Source of the DNA: Hermatobates lingyangjiaoensis
Taxonomy: Eukaryota > Arthropoda > Insecta > Hemiptera > Hermatobatidae
DNA: 64,000 bases
Direction: 5' to 3'
Assembly (NCBI GenBank): GCA_026182355.1
Contig: JAPFBL010000223.1
Coordinates: 713,001 to 777,000 of the forward strand
Shown: positions 42,124 to 55,269 of the stretch, piece by piece
Layout of the letters: each line of letters starts with the position of its first letter
How positions within the stretch are numbered: position 1 is the stretch's first letter
Program-made: the position numbers and the translations under genes
The notes under the pieces: generated by a model
The model's database searches: none
Seen by the model: only the letters and a program-made list of their open reading frames with translations
Told to the model about the DNA's origin: nothing

Positions 42124-42330
42124 TACAAACCACAATATGAAATGGGAAAAAAGGACTAATATCTTTCAACTGTAACAAGCGGTCTTCGTCAAAGTCAAAA
42201 ACCCAATCTCTCAGTTATGTTTTTGACTCTGACGAAGACCGCTTGTTATTTTTGAATGATCTTCGTCTTCCCCCCCTCCCCATTTTATATTGTGGTTGGA
42301 TCATTGATTGTTATTTCACATGTTTATATG
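41790..42330. repeat. Cluster of PLE ends E and F between (TA)n and (TC)n
   Basis: Family E on minus (41795-41850), a (TC)n tract (41876-41902), (TA)n, then a family F inverted pair around 41936-42075 with core CTGACGA near 41977, (TA)n again, and another F inverted pair at 42126-42330. Confidence 0.7.
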
Positions 42331-42639
42331 AAACCTATAGCTTATATGTTATATAATACATGTTATATATATGTTAGATCAAACCTATATGGCTTTCTTC
42401 GCTCTGTAAACTTACTCTGGTCTCAATGCACCCTCTGAAAACCCAACTTCACTCTGAGACAAGACGATCAGATGGAGTTGGCTTTGTTTTATGTCTGGGA
42501 TTACCTAGCAAGCCGAGTGACTTGCCTCTGTAAGATATCTTTACCACTTCCTCCTCTTTCTTCATCTAGTTATAAGTTTTTTTTTGTTCTGTGTATTTTT
42601 AGTTTGTTAACGTCTGGGTTTCCGGCCTGGTTAGACCAC

Positions 42640-43850
42640 CATTTATTGTTTTATATATAGCTGTGAGAAAAACCGGACAAAATCTTACTTATCTGTATTT
42701 TGACATGCCCGTTATCAGGAGTTGAAGTAGTCAACTTCAATAATATATTAATAAAAGTATCGACCATGAAATTGAGACAAAATAAAAGTTTATGAGGATT
42801 CGGTTAGTTCTTCAGCTTGAAATGAAATTCTGATACTAACGTTTCCGTTTTTATTTAAAACCTTTTTCAAAGGCCTTCATATATACATATAAAAAGCTTT
42901 CACATTAGAGAGTCTTGTTTTCCCATTTCTTATTGTGGTTTGAACATATATACAGTGGAAGTATACTTCCTCTTGAATGATATAATCTTGAATGATGTAA
43001 TACTATCATTCAAAAATCAAACATACATTAAAATCGCAAAAAAAGTTTCAAATGATTAAATAAAATAGTAATTTTGATAATAGGTCAGTGAGAGAACTTA
43101 AAGAAGTGTACAATTTTGAAATAGAAAAATTGAAGTTTACATTAGAGATTTTTTTTATTAAGAAGTAACAGTTCGTCATGAGGAGAAGATGAGAAGTGAA
43201 GATAAAGTGGGAGGAGTGCTGGTCTCAGACTGGCATGTTAGGATTTATGGCTTGGCTTTTCTAGGCTACTATAGATTTAACCACTTGTCACTCTGCTTTG
43301 ACACGCCAGTCTGAGAATGTCTCTCTTTCTATTCTCTTGTGTTCTTCTCCTGATGATGGACTAATATTTGATATTTTCAATTAATATTATGTTTTCCAGT
43401 TTTTCTTTTGTTTTTGAACAATTTATTACCCTGAAGAAGGTAGTGAAATAAAAACCGAAAGGTTTATGTTATAGCTTGATAAGCTACAAGTATATTTATT
43501 TATTATTCATAGATTTAATGATTATGTGTATATGATAGTCTATTAAAAGTAAATAAGTAAGAAAAGGAGGACTGTCAAGGTCATGAGAAGGTGGAGGGGC
43601 TGGCTGAACAGAGTGAGTGATATCGTACGATCACCCCACTTTGTCCCACTAACTGTCCATTTCAATCCACCGTCTATCTCCCACTTCCCTTTCTCCTCCT
43701 TCGGATATTTTAGTCTTTAAATGCCACAATTTATTTTTGCTTTCAGTCTCTGATTCATAATTGTTTAAGAAGCATAATATTTTGATATTGTTAGATAATA
43801 CTCAGTTTTTCATTATTTCTTAGATTCCCTTACACATGAATCACGCTAAA
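42640..43850. other. Fragments of palindromic repeats, no gene
   Basis: Contains a family C piece near 42835-42875 ('aacgttt..gtttttatttaaa'), a CTGAAGAAGGTAG...AACCGAAAGG core near 43434-43465, and AT-rich sequence. No coding exon is recognised. Confidence 0.4.
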
Positions 43851-43868
43851 CCAGGGATTAACTTAGAT

Positions 43869-44319
43869 CAGTGTTTCCCAAACTTTTTCGAGTCATTGCC
43901 CCCTTGGGTCCATAAACCTATAACTCAACACCCTTGAATAATAATCAGATTCCTAGACTAAATAACCAAATAGAGTAAAATTTTATTAATTAAATTAAAA
44001 TCATTACTAATTGAATATTTATTTAGAATCCAGTAGATGTATTGTTTCATAGCATATTTATGCAAAAGAATTAATACACAATAAAAGAAACTTAGATGAG
44101 AATATACTTTTATCATAAAAATGAATTATCAAAACAAATGATTTTAAGAAACCGTTTCCTAGAAGTTTACATGTCGTGTTTTCACTTAAATTTAGAAATT
44201 ATATTGCATGAACATTTTCAATTTAAGGAAATAGAATCTCCACTCCTTTTTGCATTACCGCCCCCCGATATCAAAGCACCGCCACCAGGGGGGCGGTACC
44301 ACCCACTTTGGAAACACTG
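43869..44319. mobile_element. Non-autonomous hAT element with perfect 8-bp TSD
   Basis: Ends CAGTGTTTCCCAAACTTTTT and ACTTTGGAAACACTG are inverted. Both sides carry acttagat (43861-43868, 44320-44327). Length 451 bp, no transposase. TSD length and CAGTG ends are diagnostic of the hAT superfamily. Confidence 0.88.
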
Positions 44320-44574
44320 ACTTAGATTATTCAGCGCTATTGCTCCTTCATCTACCTTTAAAAGTATTTTTACTTAACATTTTATTTTGTTATTTATACT
44401 AGTTAAGTTTTTATTAATTTTAAATATAAATAAATATTTAAATATAATTTATTTTGATATTATGTACTATGAATACTTCCTCATTCCCTTATTATTTATT
44501 TTCACTGTATCATATTAATTATTTTATTCTTCAGTTCTTCACTTCCTTAGTTTATTTTTCTTACTTCTCTTGAA

Positions 44575-44705
44575 CCAGGCACGCAATGTGACAACACTGA
44601 TGGTCTCCAACCGTCGCTTCGCAAGTGCGCTTGGTGTCCCTATCTCTTCTATCCTGATGACGGTTAAACCGAAAATTAGAGACTGTAAGTCTGTTTTTCT
44701 ATTTA
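44575..44705 (+). repeat. Family B single copy
   Basis: 'ggtctccaaccgtc', 'gtgcgcttggt', CCTGATGACGG, TTAAACCGAAAATTAGAGAC, GTAAGT. The hammerhead-like core is intact in pattern. Confidence 0.65.
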
Positions 44706-44764
44706 CTTATATAATATATTTATATATATTATATATACTATATAAACTAGAATTTAAAAAATAA

Positions 44765-44900
44765 CACATAGAAAGGAAACCACTGAACTCACTACTATAT
44801 TTCGATGTCCTCGTCTTCAGGAAAAGAAGTGAATCGCTCCAAAGGCTGATAACGACTGACTTGGCGTTCGAACTGAAGCGCTCAAACAGTGTAGCCAACT
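44765..44900 (-). repeat. PLE-like end, another family
   Basis: Minus strand CTGAAGACGAGGACATCGAA then ATATAGTAGTGAGTTCAG; a related sequence lies at 62800-62870. Confidence 0.45.
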
Positions 44901-45167
44901 TTCGGAGGAAAGGTAGACTGGGAAGATAAAGAAATAAAAGCCAAATAAAAATTAAAAAAAGAAAACATTTAACTAAAATAAAATTAAAGCTGATAACAAC
45001 TTAAAAAAAAAAATCAACGATTGAGGTTAAGCCCAGGAGCCGATCTACCGCCCAGAAGACTAATAAGTGCTTCTTTTTTAAATTCTAGTTTATTCAGTTC
45101 GAAGAATCGTTTCTTCTAATTGTATATATATATATATATATATTTAATATATATATATATATATATA

Positions 45168-45299
45168 TAAAATAAATTCAAAACGAAGGAAACACACAGA
45201 AAGACACAGACATACCTCACATCGATATTTCGATGTGAGTTATGTCTGTGTTATGTCTGTGTTTTACTGTGTGTTTCCTTCGTTTTGAATTTATTTTAT
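45168..45299. repeat. Family A palindrome beside (TA)n
   Basis: 'caaaacgaaggaaacacaca' and 'tgtgtttccttcgttttg' arms meet at 'catcgatatttcgatg'. The right arm contains a duplicated 'ttatgtctgtg'. Confidence 0.85.
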
Positions 45300-45504
45300 A
45301 TAGATGTATCTAAAAGTTCAAAATTGAAGAAGAGTAACACACAGAGTCAAGAAACACACTTACAAGGGAGATAAAGAAGTAAAAGCCATTAAAGATTAAA
45401 TGAATGAAAAAATATAACTAAAAATAAAATTAAAAACTAATAACAACTTGTAAAAAACCAAACTATATACATATATATTTATCATAAGGTATTTTCTTGA
45501 CAAA

Positions 45505-45750
45505 AATGTACTAATAAACTCTTTTCTTCTTGGAGTTTGGTCAGGGATAATATACGGAATCACTTCTGCGCTAACGTTACGTCTTTATTTTAAGACTTCT
45601 AATTCAACCGAGATAACGGTTTTGTTGGTTCCGTATTAGAAGTTAGCCTTGATTTATAGCCCTGAGGATGTATTAAAATAAAGACGAAACGTTGGCGAAA
45701 AGGTGATTCCGTATATTGACCCTGACCAAACTCCAAGAAGAGGAAAGAGT
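45505..45750. repeat. Family C-related palindrome
   Basis: 'cttggagtttggtcaggg' faces 'ccctgaccaaactccaag' with 'aagacgaaacgttggcg' inside. The right arm gives CTGAGGA, T, GTATT...AAAGAC, GAAACGTTGG. Confidence 0.75.
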
Positions 45751-46834
45751 GTATATATTTGTCTATATGAACAGGAGTTGTCTCCTGTCGTCGGTGCTGA
45801 CAGAATATTTCCTCGAGGAATCAGCGTCAGAGGTATGACTTTATAGCAAACCCTTAATCCTGGAAAAAAAAACGGATAAAAAAAGACCTGTAGAACTAAA
45901 AACCAAATTGTTGAAAAGGAAAAATATGGTTGAACAGATTGACTAGGACAGTGTTTCCTTATACAATCAAATGTTGTGATAGGCCTTTGTCTGTTATGCA
46001 ACTGTGATGATTAATGCAAAGGCGCAAGGAAGTCTGGTTGATAGAGACAGAGATGTGAGTGTGACATTGCGAGAAGAAAGTAGATCTGTGCAGGAGGAGT
46101 TTTCTGGAGGCAAGACAAGCGGTGCTTTCAGAGAGTCATGGAGACTCCTAGTACGTGCGGACCTTGACCTCACCTAGACCTAGCATACCGGCTTATTAGA
46201 GTTACATTCTCTCCATAGAGCCCAAGTGACTGGGTTTTTAGCCTTTATTGTTTGTAACTAGGATATATGTGACTGCAATGTAATAACCAATTCTTATTTT
46301 AGTAAAACTAGGCAGCAGGTGTTTTTTTTTAAGCATTCATGGTTGAAAGTTGCAGCCAACATCTGCTTTCACAAGTTTCATACTTCTCTGAAATTGCAGT
46401 ATTAGATGTTTAAGAGATTCTAAAGTTTGAAGTAGGTAAACCATTGTTATTACAGTAGTGAAGGAAGTGATTTATTCAAAGTTTTTTTCATTAAATTGTA
46501 TGACTTTATATCATACTTCATCTGTTAATAAGCTTCAATAATTGGATTAACCGTACTTACTTTCAAGTAAACTTGGGTTATTTTAAACTAAAATTGGTTT
46601 ATTTGAAATTAAACTTGAAATATTTTAAATTGCATCCAAAAAGTTCTCGTTCTATGGTATATAATTGATGTAATTTAAAGCCATATGCGTGAGTATACTT
46701 TTGGCACATTACTGAATCATTTCATTTCGCTTTTGTGGCGAAAAGTGTATAATAAGTTAAAAACTTCACTCTAAAGTTCTTTAGTTCATAATAAGGTTGG
46801 AAAGACCAATGCTTACTTTATGTAAAGGAAAGGA

Positions 46835-47115
46835 CCAAGTTAGCTGAGTGATTAACGTACTCGTCTCTGGGCTGGTAGTCCGGGGTTCGATCCCCACCTG
46901 GCCTTCGATTTATTCACGCGTGAGGTGAATAAATCTGAGTACGTCGTCCCTCGGAGAGGATGTTAAGCCGTCGTTCCCGAGCCTGTACTCGTTAAAGATC
47001 CCTACTCTGATATAAACTTGAGGTAGGACAAATTTAGGACTCCCAGTGTAGAATAACTGATCAAAAGCTGAGAAACGGTTGATGTTATTACCCGCTCTGG
47101 GATCGGTTTAAACAA
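46835..47115 (+). repeat. tRNA-derived SINE copy
   Basis: A-box region 'agttagctgagtgatt' and B box 'GGGGTTCGATCCCC', then body 'ctcggagaggatgttaag' and tail 'ggttgatgttattacccgct'. Confidence 0.8.
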
Positions 47116-48229
47116 TAAAAGTAAAAACAATCTTTGAATATATAGGATCATTTTGAAAATGCCTTAGCTTCACTAAGCTCGCATGGTGGTATAAATGTTG
47201 GTATTTAAAGTATCCTGCTGATTATTCAGCTAATCGTTTCTTCATTTTCGTAGTTGCAATGAACATTTCTCCGAACATTCTTACTCATAACCCTGTAATC
47301 GCTACCTCTATTATTTTTTTTTTGTGAATCACTTCCTTCAAGTTTTATCGCCTTTTAATATAGCTTTGTCATATGCAGTGCTTAATTTGACATTGCTTGC
47401 GAAACATGTTTGGCTTTAGTATAAAAAAATTAAATGTTTCGGAGGTTCTCTTTTTTTACAGTTTTTTTTTAATAATCTCGTTTCCTACCATTCCGTCCGT
47501 TTGCCACCATACATTTTTACTGTAGACTTCGCCTTATTAATTTCAAGAGCCGATCGCAGATGGACAGTTTTAGTGGATTGCAGAATAAATGAAAAAAGTG
47601 TAGTTTAACTTTTTTGAAAACTTGATTTCAAAAGTGTTCAAAACAGTAAGTGTTCAAATATTAATAAGTTCCGATATATCATATACGTTAACATTTACTT
47701 TTTTTTTTAGTTATATATATATTACCAAGGAACGGACGGCACAAATAAATAAAGGTATTTGAAAAGATAGTACTTATCAAAATTGATCTGTTTTTATTTA
47801 TTTAAAATTGCATTTTGCATACAGTAACCGTACGCTCGCTATTTTGTGAGAGTTTGAGAGAGAGTTCGCTAAGTTGAGAGAATCTTTTACTTCATCTTCT
47901 AATTTTATTTATTTTCTAAACTCTGTGTTTTATTTTTTATTTTGTAAAGTCAACTTCAAGTTTAAAAAATAATAACCTCGAGTTGCCTATACTCAGCTTT
48001 ATTTTAAATAATGGGAATAACAAGTTCATTAAAAACCAATCGATGTTTTGTTTTATTTATATTTTACTAGTTATAGGAAACGTGAAATCATTGGTCAGTT
48101 TGACATTATTATTGAAATTATTAAACAGAGGGCTTGGAATTCATCGGGCTTGAAACTCATCGGGCTCGTAGAATCGGCACCTGTCTTATTACGTATGACA
48201 TTGTTAACGTTGTAACTGAATTCAGGAGG

Positions 48230-48540
48230 GCCAGGTTAGCTCAGTCTTTAACATACTCGCCTCTGGGCTGGTAGTTCGAGGTTCGATCCCCATCTGGCCG
48301 GCCCTCAATTTATTTACGCATGAGGTCAATAAATATGAGTACGTCATTCCTTGGAGAGGACGTTAAGCCGTCGGTTTTTCCGAGCCTTTACGATGCCAGG
48401 ACTCCCTATGCAGAAATGCACTTGAGTTAGGCATAATTTAGTACTCCCAATGTAGAATCTGTAGAATTCACCGATCAAACAAAAAGCCGGTAAACGGCTG
48501 ACGTTATCACCCGCTGGAGGATCGGTTAAACAATAATAAT
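48230..48540 (+). repeat. tRNA-derived SINE copy
   Basis: 'GCCAGGTTAGCTCAGT' and 'GAGGTTCGATCCCCATCTGG', body 'ttggagaggacgttaagccg', tail 'ctgacgttatcacccgctgg', ending in (AAT)n/A-rich. Confidence 0.82.
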
Positions 48541-48544
48541 AAAA

Positions 48545-50030
48545 AAAGAACTGGATTCAACTTCAGATTTTAAGTTCATTAATGGCATTCATAAAAGTAC
48601 TCAGAGAAGTATCACTTCTCTTGTAGTTTTACGTTTTTTTTGTTGTTGCTTTTTCTGATTTGGGTAACCCCCAAATTAGGGAGCTTATTTACCACCTGTT
48701 CCCTTACATAGATTACAGGTATTCAATTGCGAATTATAATAATAAAAACAATTATAATACAATATAGACATTAATTGTCAAATAATTAAATTTAGAAGAA
48801 TTCAGTAGAAAAGGTGTAACATTTGATACTTACTATTAATATTATAAATTATGATAATTATATTATTGATATTCTTGTCTTTGCTATTGTAGGTCTTATT
48901 ATAACTCTTAATTACACTTAAGAGTTATGTTACAATTTGTTTATGTCTATAGAATTTATGGACTTTATTAATTTACGAGTCTATAGCAATCATTTCTCTC
49001 TGGTCATTGCCCACTTTCCACTTTGTATGATGACTTCTTTTTACAACATGATCCTTTCTTTTTCGTGTATTAGACATTTATATAGGATATGATGCCAGTA
49101 AATTGACTCCACATGGACAACTTGGTTGACCAATGATTTTAAATCAGGTATGATAAGCTTTATTTATCCCGTGGTCAGTTAAAGCCGTAGTGATTTCATA
49201 TGTATGTTGTATTAGTTTTAGGTGTGATTTAATAAAATCTTTATCCATTCCAAGGTGATTGGCTGGAATACAGATATAACTGATCAAAGGTTTTTATTCT
49301 CCTAAACAGAGAATCTGCATTCTTCGTTTGATGTCAAATACAGCTTCCATTGTTAGTAGCTAACTGTGAAACTTCTAATAGGTGCTCTATATTTATTTTT
49401 AAATTCTCCCTTTGAAGATATGGTATTTTTTTTACAAATGCAAGTACACTTGGAATGAGCTTTTTAAACTAAATTTAACCCGGATATTCTTGAGCTTGAT
49501 AACCTTTATTTGGTTTCCCTTGATTTATTTGTTTCTGGAGGGCATTATATCTAACCTTCACACAGCTCAAACTATTTATGTTTCATTCTATTATTTTTCA
49601 TCTCCTTTTAATTTTGGTAAAATAAAGCTAAAATTAATGATTTCAGTTATAAATATCGGGTTGGGAGATGTTTATTAGATTTTCATCCTGGAGGTGGTGT
49701 TGACCTGATTCTGCCTGAACCAGTTATCTCTGTGCATCCTTGTTTTCGTTTTTGCATTTGATAACCAACGCATATGACATCAATGGTTTTACCCCAGCAC
49801 TAATAATATGTTTGTAAAGCTAAAGTGAAGATATCATGTTAGGCTTTATCTCCTACAAAATAATCTCTTACAGCAGAACATAAGTAGTGCTATGAAGACA
49901 ATCACTAAATTAATTCATATTCGATTTTCATCTGAAGGTATATAAGTTAAAGTTCTTTTCTATTTTTTCACCACTGTTTTAAATAGAAGAATAAGCATTT
50001 GAACACTGTTCTATTAACCTTTCTTTTCAT
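48545..50030. other. No gene recognised
   Basis: AT-rich; short frames only. No repeat match noticed within the window. Confidence 0.4.
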
Positions 50031-50039
50031 ATTTAATGA

Positions 50040-50190
50040 TTTGTGTTACTTAGAAAAATATTTAGTGGTTACTTAGTGGAATACTTAGTAGTTACTGAGT
50101 AGAATATTTAGTAGTCATTTTGGAGAATAGTTAGTAATATCTTCTTAGAATACTTATTGGTTTACTTAGTAGAGTACTTAGTAGTTAAAT
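50040..50190 (+). repeat. Degenerate minisatellite
   Basis: Diverged repeats of about 20-30 bp built on 'ttacttagtagaatacttag'; shares its core with the 49-bp array at 50.7 kb, so the two likely have one origin, split by a PLE insertion. Confidence 0.6.
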
Positions 50191-50249
50191 ATATGAATAT
50201 TCTTATTACCACTGAGGTTAGTATGATTAATATTAGAAATAGAAAAAAC

Positions 50250-50670
50250 CGTCATACCTCGCAAGTTGATATCGGAGACGTTGGAGCGCTTTCGGATCTT
50301 GTCCATCTTCGTTCGCAACTAATCTATGGGGCTATTGTCAAGGGGTTATATAGTTGTGTCCACTGCTGTCTAGATATTGTTATTTCATCTTATGGCGTTA
50401 TTTTTGAATTTATTTAATTATTATCTAGTCTAATTCTTTTATAGTTCTTTTTTTCGTCATACTGTCCGTCCAGTCTTCTTTTTATTTTTGTTAGTGGTTT
50501 GAATAAGATATCGGATTGGTGGTTTATCTGTTCGTTTATTAAATTACCCGATTTTTTATGTTTATAAATTGCTAGTTGTTCTATTTTATTAAGTCTCTGT
50601 CCTTTCTGTCCCGTCTTTAGTAAGTCCATTGAGTTTTCTAAGCTGTCAGGTTCATGTCCGTGTTTGGTTA
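50250..50670 (-). pseudogene. PLE ORF C-terminal tail plus terminal repeat
   Basis: Minus strand: GHEPDSLENSMDLLKTGQKG, RLNKIEQLAIYKHKK, LINEQINHQSDILF, stop near 50414. The 'KG.R...LE.LEIYKH....LN.Q' pattern is the end of Penelope-type ORFs. Past the stop, about 50250-50320, lies a hammerhead-like sequence ending CCGAAAGCGCTCC. Confidence 0.65.
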
Positions 50671-50693
50671 GGATAAACCAAACTACTACTATT

Positions 50694-50840
50694 TAGTAGT
50701 TACTTAGTAGAGTGCAGTGTGTAGAATAGAAATGGTCGTGGAAAGTAGTTACTTAGTAGAGTGCAGTGTGTAGAATAGAAATGGTCGTGGAAAGTAGTTA
50801 CTTAGTAGAGTGCAGTGTGTAGAATAGAAATGGTCGTGGA
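50694..50840 (+). repeat. 49-bp tandem repeat, three copies
   Basis: The unit with 'tagagtgcagtgtgtagaat' repeats at an exact 49-bp spacing (50701, 50750, 50799); copies look identical, so expansion is recent. Confidence 0.88.
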
Positions 50841-51419
50841 AGCTCGCCTCCGCGTGGTCTACCTCGGGAGTATCTCGGATGTTTTGCCTCTATCTGCGAC
50901 TAGGGCTGTTGCCCCCGAGATGTGGTGAAAGAGCTTCCATGATAAAAGGCATCGATTTGTTGTGCTATTATTCGTGTTATGACTGAGTAAGCTGGGTACT
51001 TGATTTAATATCAAAACAGGTGTAGAATAGAAATATAGCCAATAAGTGGTTATGAAATGCTAGATTGGACATAAGTGGAGCTGCAATTGACACTGATGAG
51101 GTGTAAAGTCACAGATCGGCTCTTTGAGGGAGAACAGATCAAGTTGCAGCTTTCCGGAGAAAGTGAGAGTCCTGTTTGCGATTCACATAATGCTAATTGA
51201 GACGGACTTATTAAGCAAAGCGTGCTAATATATGGGTAAATATTATGCACCCCCCCCCTCAGAGCTGTGCTCTATTAATAGAATGATTATGTATATTAAA
51301 GCAAAATAACACTACCTACCTATGTCAGGTGACATACTTGAATAAAAGAAAGTCAAAAAAGTGCTAACCTGTTCTCGATATCAACAAAACTGACATATTC
51401 ATTCTTACTATTTACTCAT

Positions 51420-51820
51420 TGTAGGGTAAAAAGTTAATAAAATGGTCTCCACATATAGAAATTTAATGGTATAAACAACGCGTTTCGAACACATAGTGTT
51501 CTTCCTCAGGCATTAACTAAAAAATACAATGACACCAGAGAGTTATCTATAGTATACAGTAAATATAGTACAAAATAAAAATAAAATAAAATAAGGAAGA
51601 GAATACGAACTTAAGGGTGAGTGTCGGTGGAACAACTGACTGGGAATAGGATGGACGTGGGTGAGGGTATCGGGTACATCTGTTTCATATTAGAAGGCAG
51701 GTACATTTCGTAGTTATTTTTTTTCCTAAATTTAGGAAAACTTTATACCATTTATATGCGTTATTTATACCATTACATTTTTATATGTGGATACCATTTC
51801 ATTAATTTTTTACCCTCCAA
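51420..51820. mobile_element. MITE-like family G element, second full copy
   Basis: Same ~45-bp inverted ends and interior as 22084-22544, but shorter internally. Hammerhead-like core on minus at 51476-51510 with stem GAACAC/GUGUUC. Confidence 0.75.
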
Positions 51821-51907
51821 TGACATATTCATATTAGGACAGACATTTTATAAGTATTATATTTTAAAATGACACTATTTAGAAATAATAGAAACTATTT
51901 CGGAGAA

Positions 51908-52384
51908 TATACGAGTTGTGATCAAAAGGTAATGACACTTTTTGAATTTCGCGCGTTCTGTACACTATAATTTCAAAATTTTGTAATTATATTATTGTCT
52001 ATACAATATTAGACGCGTGTTTGAGTTCTGGGCGATTTTTTGCTGTTGAAAATAATGGAGCAGAGTGTTTGGCTTAATTCTTATGTAAAAAGTGGTATCA
52101 AGTGGTCAGAAACTATTGAAATGTTGACAGAGGGGTACTGTGAGTCAACTTGAGCGAGAAACTGTTTATAAGTGGTATAAATTAATCCACAGGTAATAAT
52201 TATTTCTACGAAAAAAAATTGAGAGTACGCAAACGTGCACATAACCTTTAAGCCTATCACAGAAAAACAATAATGCTATATCATCGTCATGGGTATACCA
52301 ACACTAAAAAAAAATTGAAATTGAAATTAGAAAATATAGTGCGCGCGAAATTCAAAAATCTTTTTAGTTTTTAATCACACCTCT
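51908..52384 (+). pseudogene. Degenerate mariner relic
   Basis: Inverted ends 'gatcaaaaggtaatgacact' and 'agtttttaatcac' with inner 'gaatttcgcgcg' and 'cgcgcgaaattc'. The interior starts MEQSVWLNSYVKSGIKWSET, then ETVYKWYKL after a stop; a mariner HTH remnant with most of the transposase deleted. Confidence 0.65.
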
Positions 52385-52485
52385 ATTTCAATGAAATCAA
52401 CCTCTAAAAGGAAAACAATAAAGTTTTTTAAAAAAAAAAACTGAAAAATTATCGATGCTGAAACGGTGAGACAAATCCTCCCCCC

Positions 52486-52684
52486 CCTCTCTCTCCTTCT
52501 CACTCTTTCTCTCTCTCTTTCCCTCTCTCTCCCTCTCTTTCCTCTCTCTCTCTTTCTCTCCCTCTCTCTCTTTCTCTCCCTCTCTCTCTTTCTCTCTCTC
52601 TAACTCTACCCCTCTCTCTTCTCTCCCTCTGTTTCTCTCTCTCTCCTCTCTCTCTCCCCCTCTCCCTCCCCCCTCTCTCTCTCC
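52486..52684 (+). repeat. (TC)n/(CTCTCC)n low-complexity tract
   Basis: About 200 bp of almost pure pyrimidine. The Arg/Glu-rich frame on the other strand is an artefact of it. Confidence 0.9.
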
Positions 52685-52945
52685 TCACCTGATGTTAATT
52701 TAATTGGCACATTTATGATCCTGAAAAGTCAAAGATCATATTTCAATATGTCAAAGATCAATTCAACATACCATATTTCATATCAAAGATTAATATTTTA
52801 GCATCAGAAATGAATGTTGACTGCTTGAGAGGATAAACAGGACTCTACGAGTATATAGTCTACGTGTGTGTAATAATCTATAAAGCGGTTGAACAGTTAG
52901 TATCATAGAAACTAAACACTTCAATAAAGTTATAAAAGTTCAAAG

Positions 52946-53452
52946 ATGTGTTTCTTGAGGATTTTTAGTCTAAAGAAATTGCATTCCTGTTGATATGCCG
53001 ACGTTTTGACAAAAATTGTTTGTCATTTTCAGGGCTGAAAACGATTTATTGACAACAAAATTAGTGAGAAGAAAAACATCCACGTAATATCCACGTAACT
53101 ATCAGAAAACAAAAAAAAACACAATAAACCAAACCATAAACACCACATAAAGTAAAAGAAAGCCACAAACGTTGCCAGTGTTATTGTTTTTTAATAGAAA
53201 ACAAGTAAAAAGAAATAAAAAAAATAGAAAAATATTTTTAATAAAAAAACAATAACACTGGCTATGTTTGTGGCTTTCTTTTACTTTGTGTGCTGTTTAT
53301 TGTGTTTTTGTTTTCTGTTGGTTGATATTTCGTGGATGTATTTGTTTTCACTAACTGTTTTTAGCCTTGAAAATGCCAAACATTTTTTGTCGAAACGTCG
53401 GCATATAATCAGGAATGCCATTTCTTTAGACAAAAAATCCTCAAGAAACACA
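52946..53452. repeat. Palindromic PLE-like repeat, family I
   Basis: 'tgtttcttgaggattttt'...'cacaaacgttgccagtgtta' faces 'taacactggctatgtttgtg'...'aaaaatcctcaagaaaca'. Inside are 'atgccgacgttttgac' and 'gtcgaaacgtcggcat', a GAAAC-GUCGG variant of the core. Confidence 0.75.
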
Positions 53453-53479
53453 TGTTTAGACTTTAAGAATCTGTGGTTC

Positions 53480-55260
53480 GAAAAGCTATATGAATGAAGT
53501 TATAAAAGATATATACACAAGCCAAAGAGGCTGGAGACCTATATTGGTGTAGACATGACAGGCCAGTCTACTTGTGTAACAAGGACGTCGTGGGGAAGCC
53601 AGCCATTACGTCTACCACAAATCCCATTTAAAGAACTGTCATTCCCTTCATTTACTGCACAGTCCTGCCTGAGGCACTTCATTAAACTTGGTTTGACTTC
53701 CCCTAATTATTTTACCGAATCCAGTAAAACCGGTTATTTATGACAAAACTATGAAGAAACTTGAATAGTCACTGTAACCTAGTAAATTTAAGGTATAGGT
53801 TAATCATTGAAAGTCTGAATTATTCCAAGAAATGGACTAACATTAAAAAGAATATCTATATACTTATAAAACGCTGGTGTTCTTGTTTGAATGTTTGCAC
53901 ACAGGCAAAACTTGGAACACCGTTAATTCTAGTTTATGTCGTATTATTTAAATAAATATTAAAGAAAACAGTTAGGAATCTATCACTTTACCATTTATTT
54001 TCTACGAAAGATCTTAGTCCCATTTTTTGGAAATGTTATTGTTGTTCAGACGATGTTTTTTTTTTTATTTCATGTATTTGAATTCTTGTTGTACGCATAT
54101 ATAAAACAAATTTTATTTAACAGCAAGCGATCAGTTTTCTAGCTTCAAATCAAACTTTCAAAGCTAACGCTTTGATTTAAAATTCGTATTTGTAACTGAA
54201 ACATTAAACCGATGTATGTAATTCCTAAAATATAAATTGTAAACTATTACATTAGAGGTTTAAAATGAATAATTTTAGGACTATAAACTTGAACACAAAT
54301 GTCAGCTTAAATACGAATGTTCTAAGATAATATTATAAAGACACATTCCTTTTATTAATTTTATTTTACGTTGTTTACAATAAATGGAATACTTCAATTT
54401 ACAGGTTTTCTTTGTTTTAAATATGCTTGATTGTGTATATAACTTGAATTAGTGATTTATTTATTGATATAATAAAATAAATGTTTTAGTTGGGTTTTTG
54501 ATTGACGAAGACCGCTTGTTACGGTTGAAATATCTTAATCTTTTTTTTTCCCCATTTCTTATTATGGTTTGAACATTGATATGCATTTAAAAACTGATTC
54601 CACTTGATTTAACTTCGTCGAATTTTTTTTAAATTCGAAATCTTTTCTTCATTTCAGGGTTAATTTAACTTAAAAATTAAATCACCATATTTGTTTGAAT
54701 TCTTATTGGACATGTTTCGGTGTTACATCCACCATCTTTAGCAAAAAAAAGAAACAATTAAAACTTCACATAACAAAATTAATCTAATTACCTACAATCA
54801 CATGACAATAGTGAACAATAAATGACCAGTCTATGAACACGACAGGCAGTATTCAAGAAGGACTACTCCCAACTTTTACTAATATATATATATATATAAA
54901 TATATAACAAATTCAATTTAACCTTTTTCATAGCTACAAACAAAGGATGACAAGAAATCATATATAAACATCAACATATAACTAACATCAAAATGGAATA
55001 TTACAGTTGTGAAAAAACAAAATATATACAAGTAGAAGTAATAGAAAAGCAATAAACATTTTTTATGAACTTACAGAAGTCAGAATTTTTGAATTAGAAA
55101 AATGATGAAATTTACATTATATAAATGAAGTAACAATAGATAGTTAGTTGAACTAACATCTATACTGGTCAAAAACTTGGACCAGACTAACTGATTACAA
55201 TTACATGTAAACCGACACTGTTCACTCAAAGAACACAAAAGGAACTAAGGAAATTAAATT
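53480..55260. other. No gene; scattered PLE ends
   Basis: A family F end lies at 54488-54572 (GACGAAGACCG..CGGTTGAAA). At about 54712-54745 the minus strand reads CTAAAGATGGTGGATGTAAC, ACCGAAACATG, another hammerhead-like variant. The rest is AT-rich and unclassified. Confidence 0.45.
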
Positions 55261-55269
55261 TCACTAAAA

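Noticed and set aside
52500..52688. Arg/Glu-rich protein
   Set aside because: It is a translation of a (TC)n tract.
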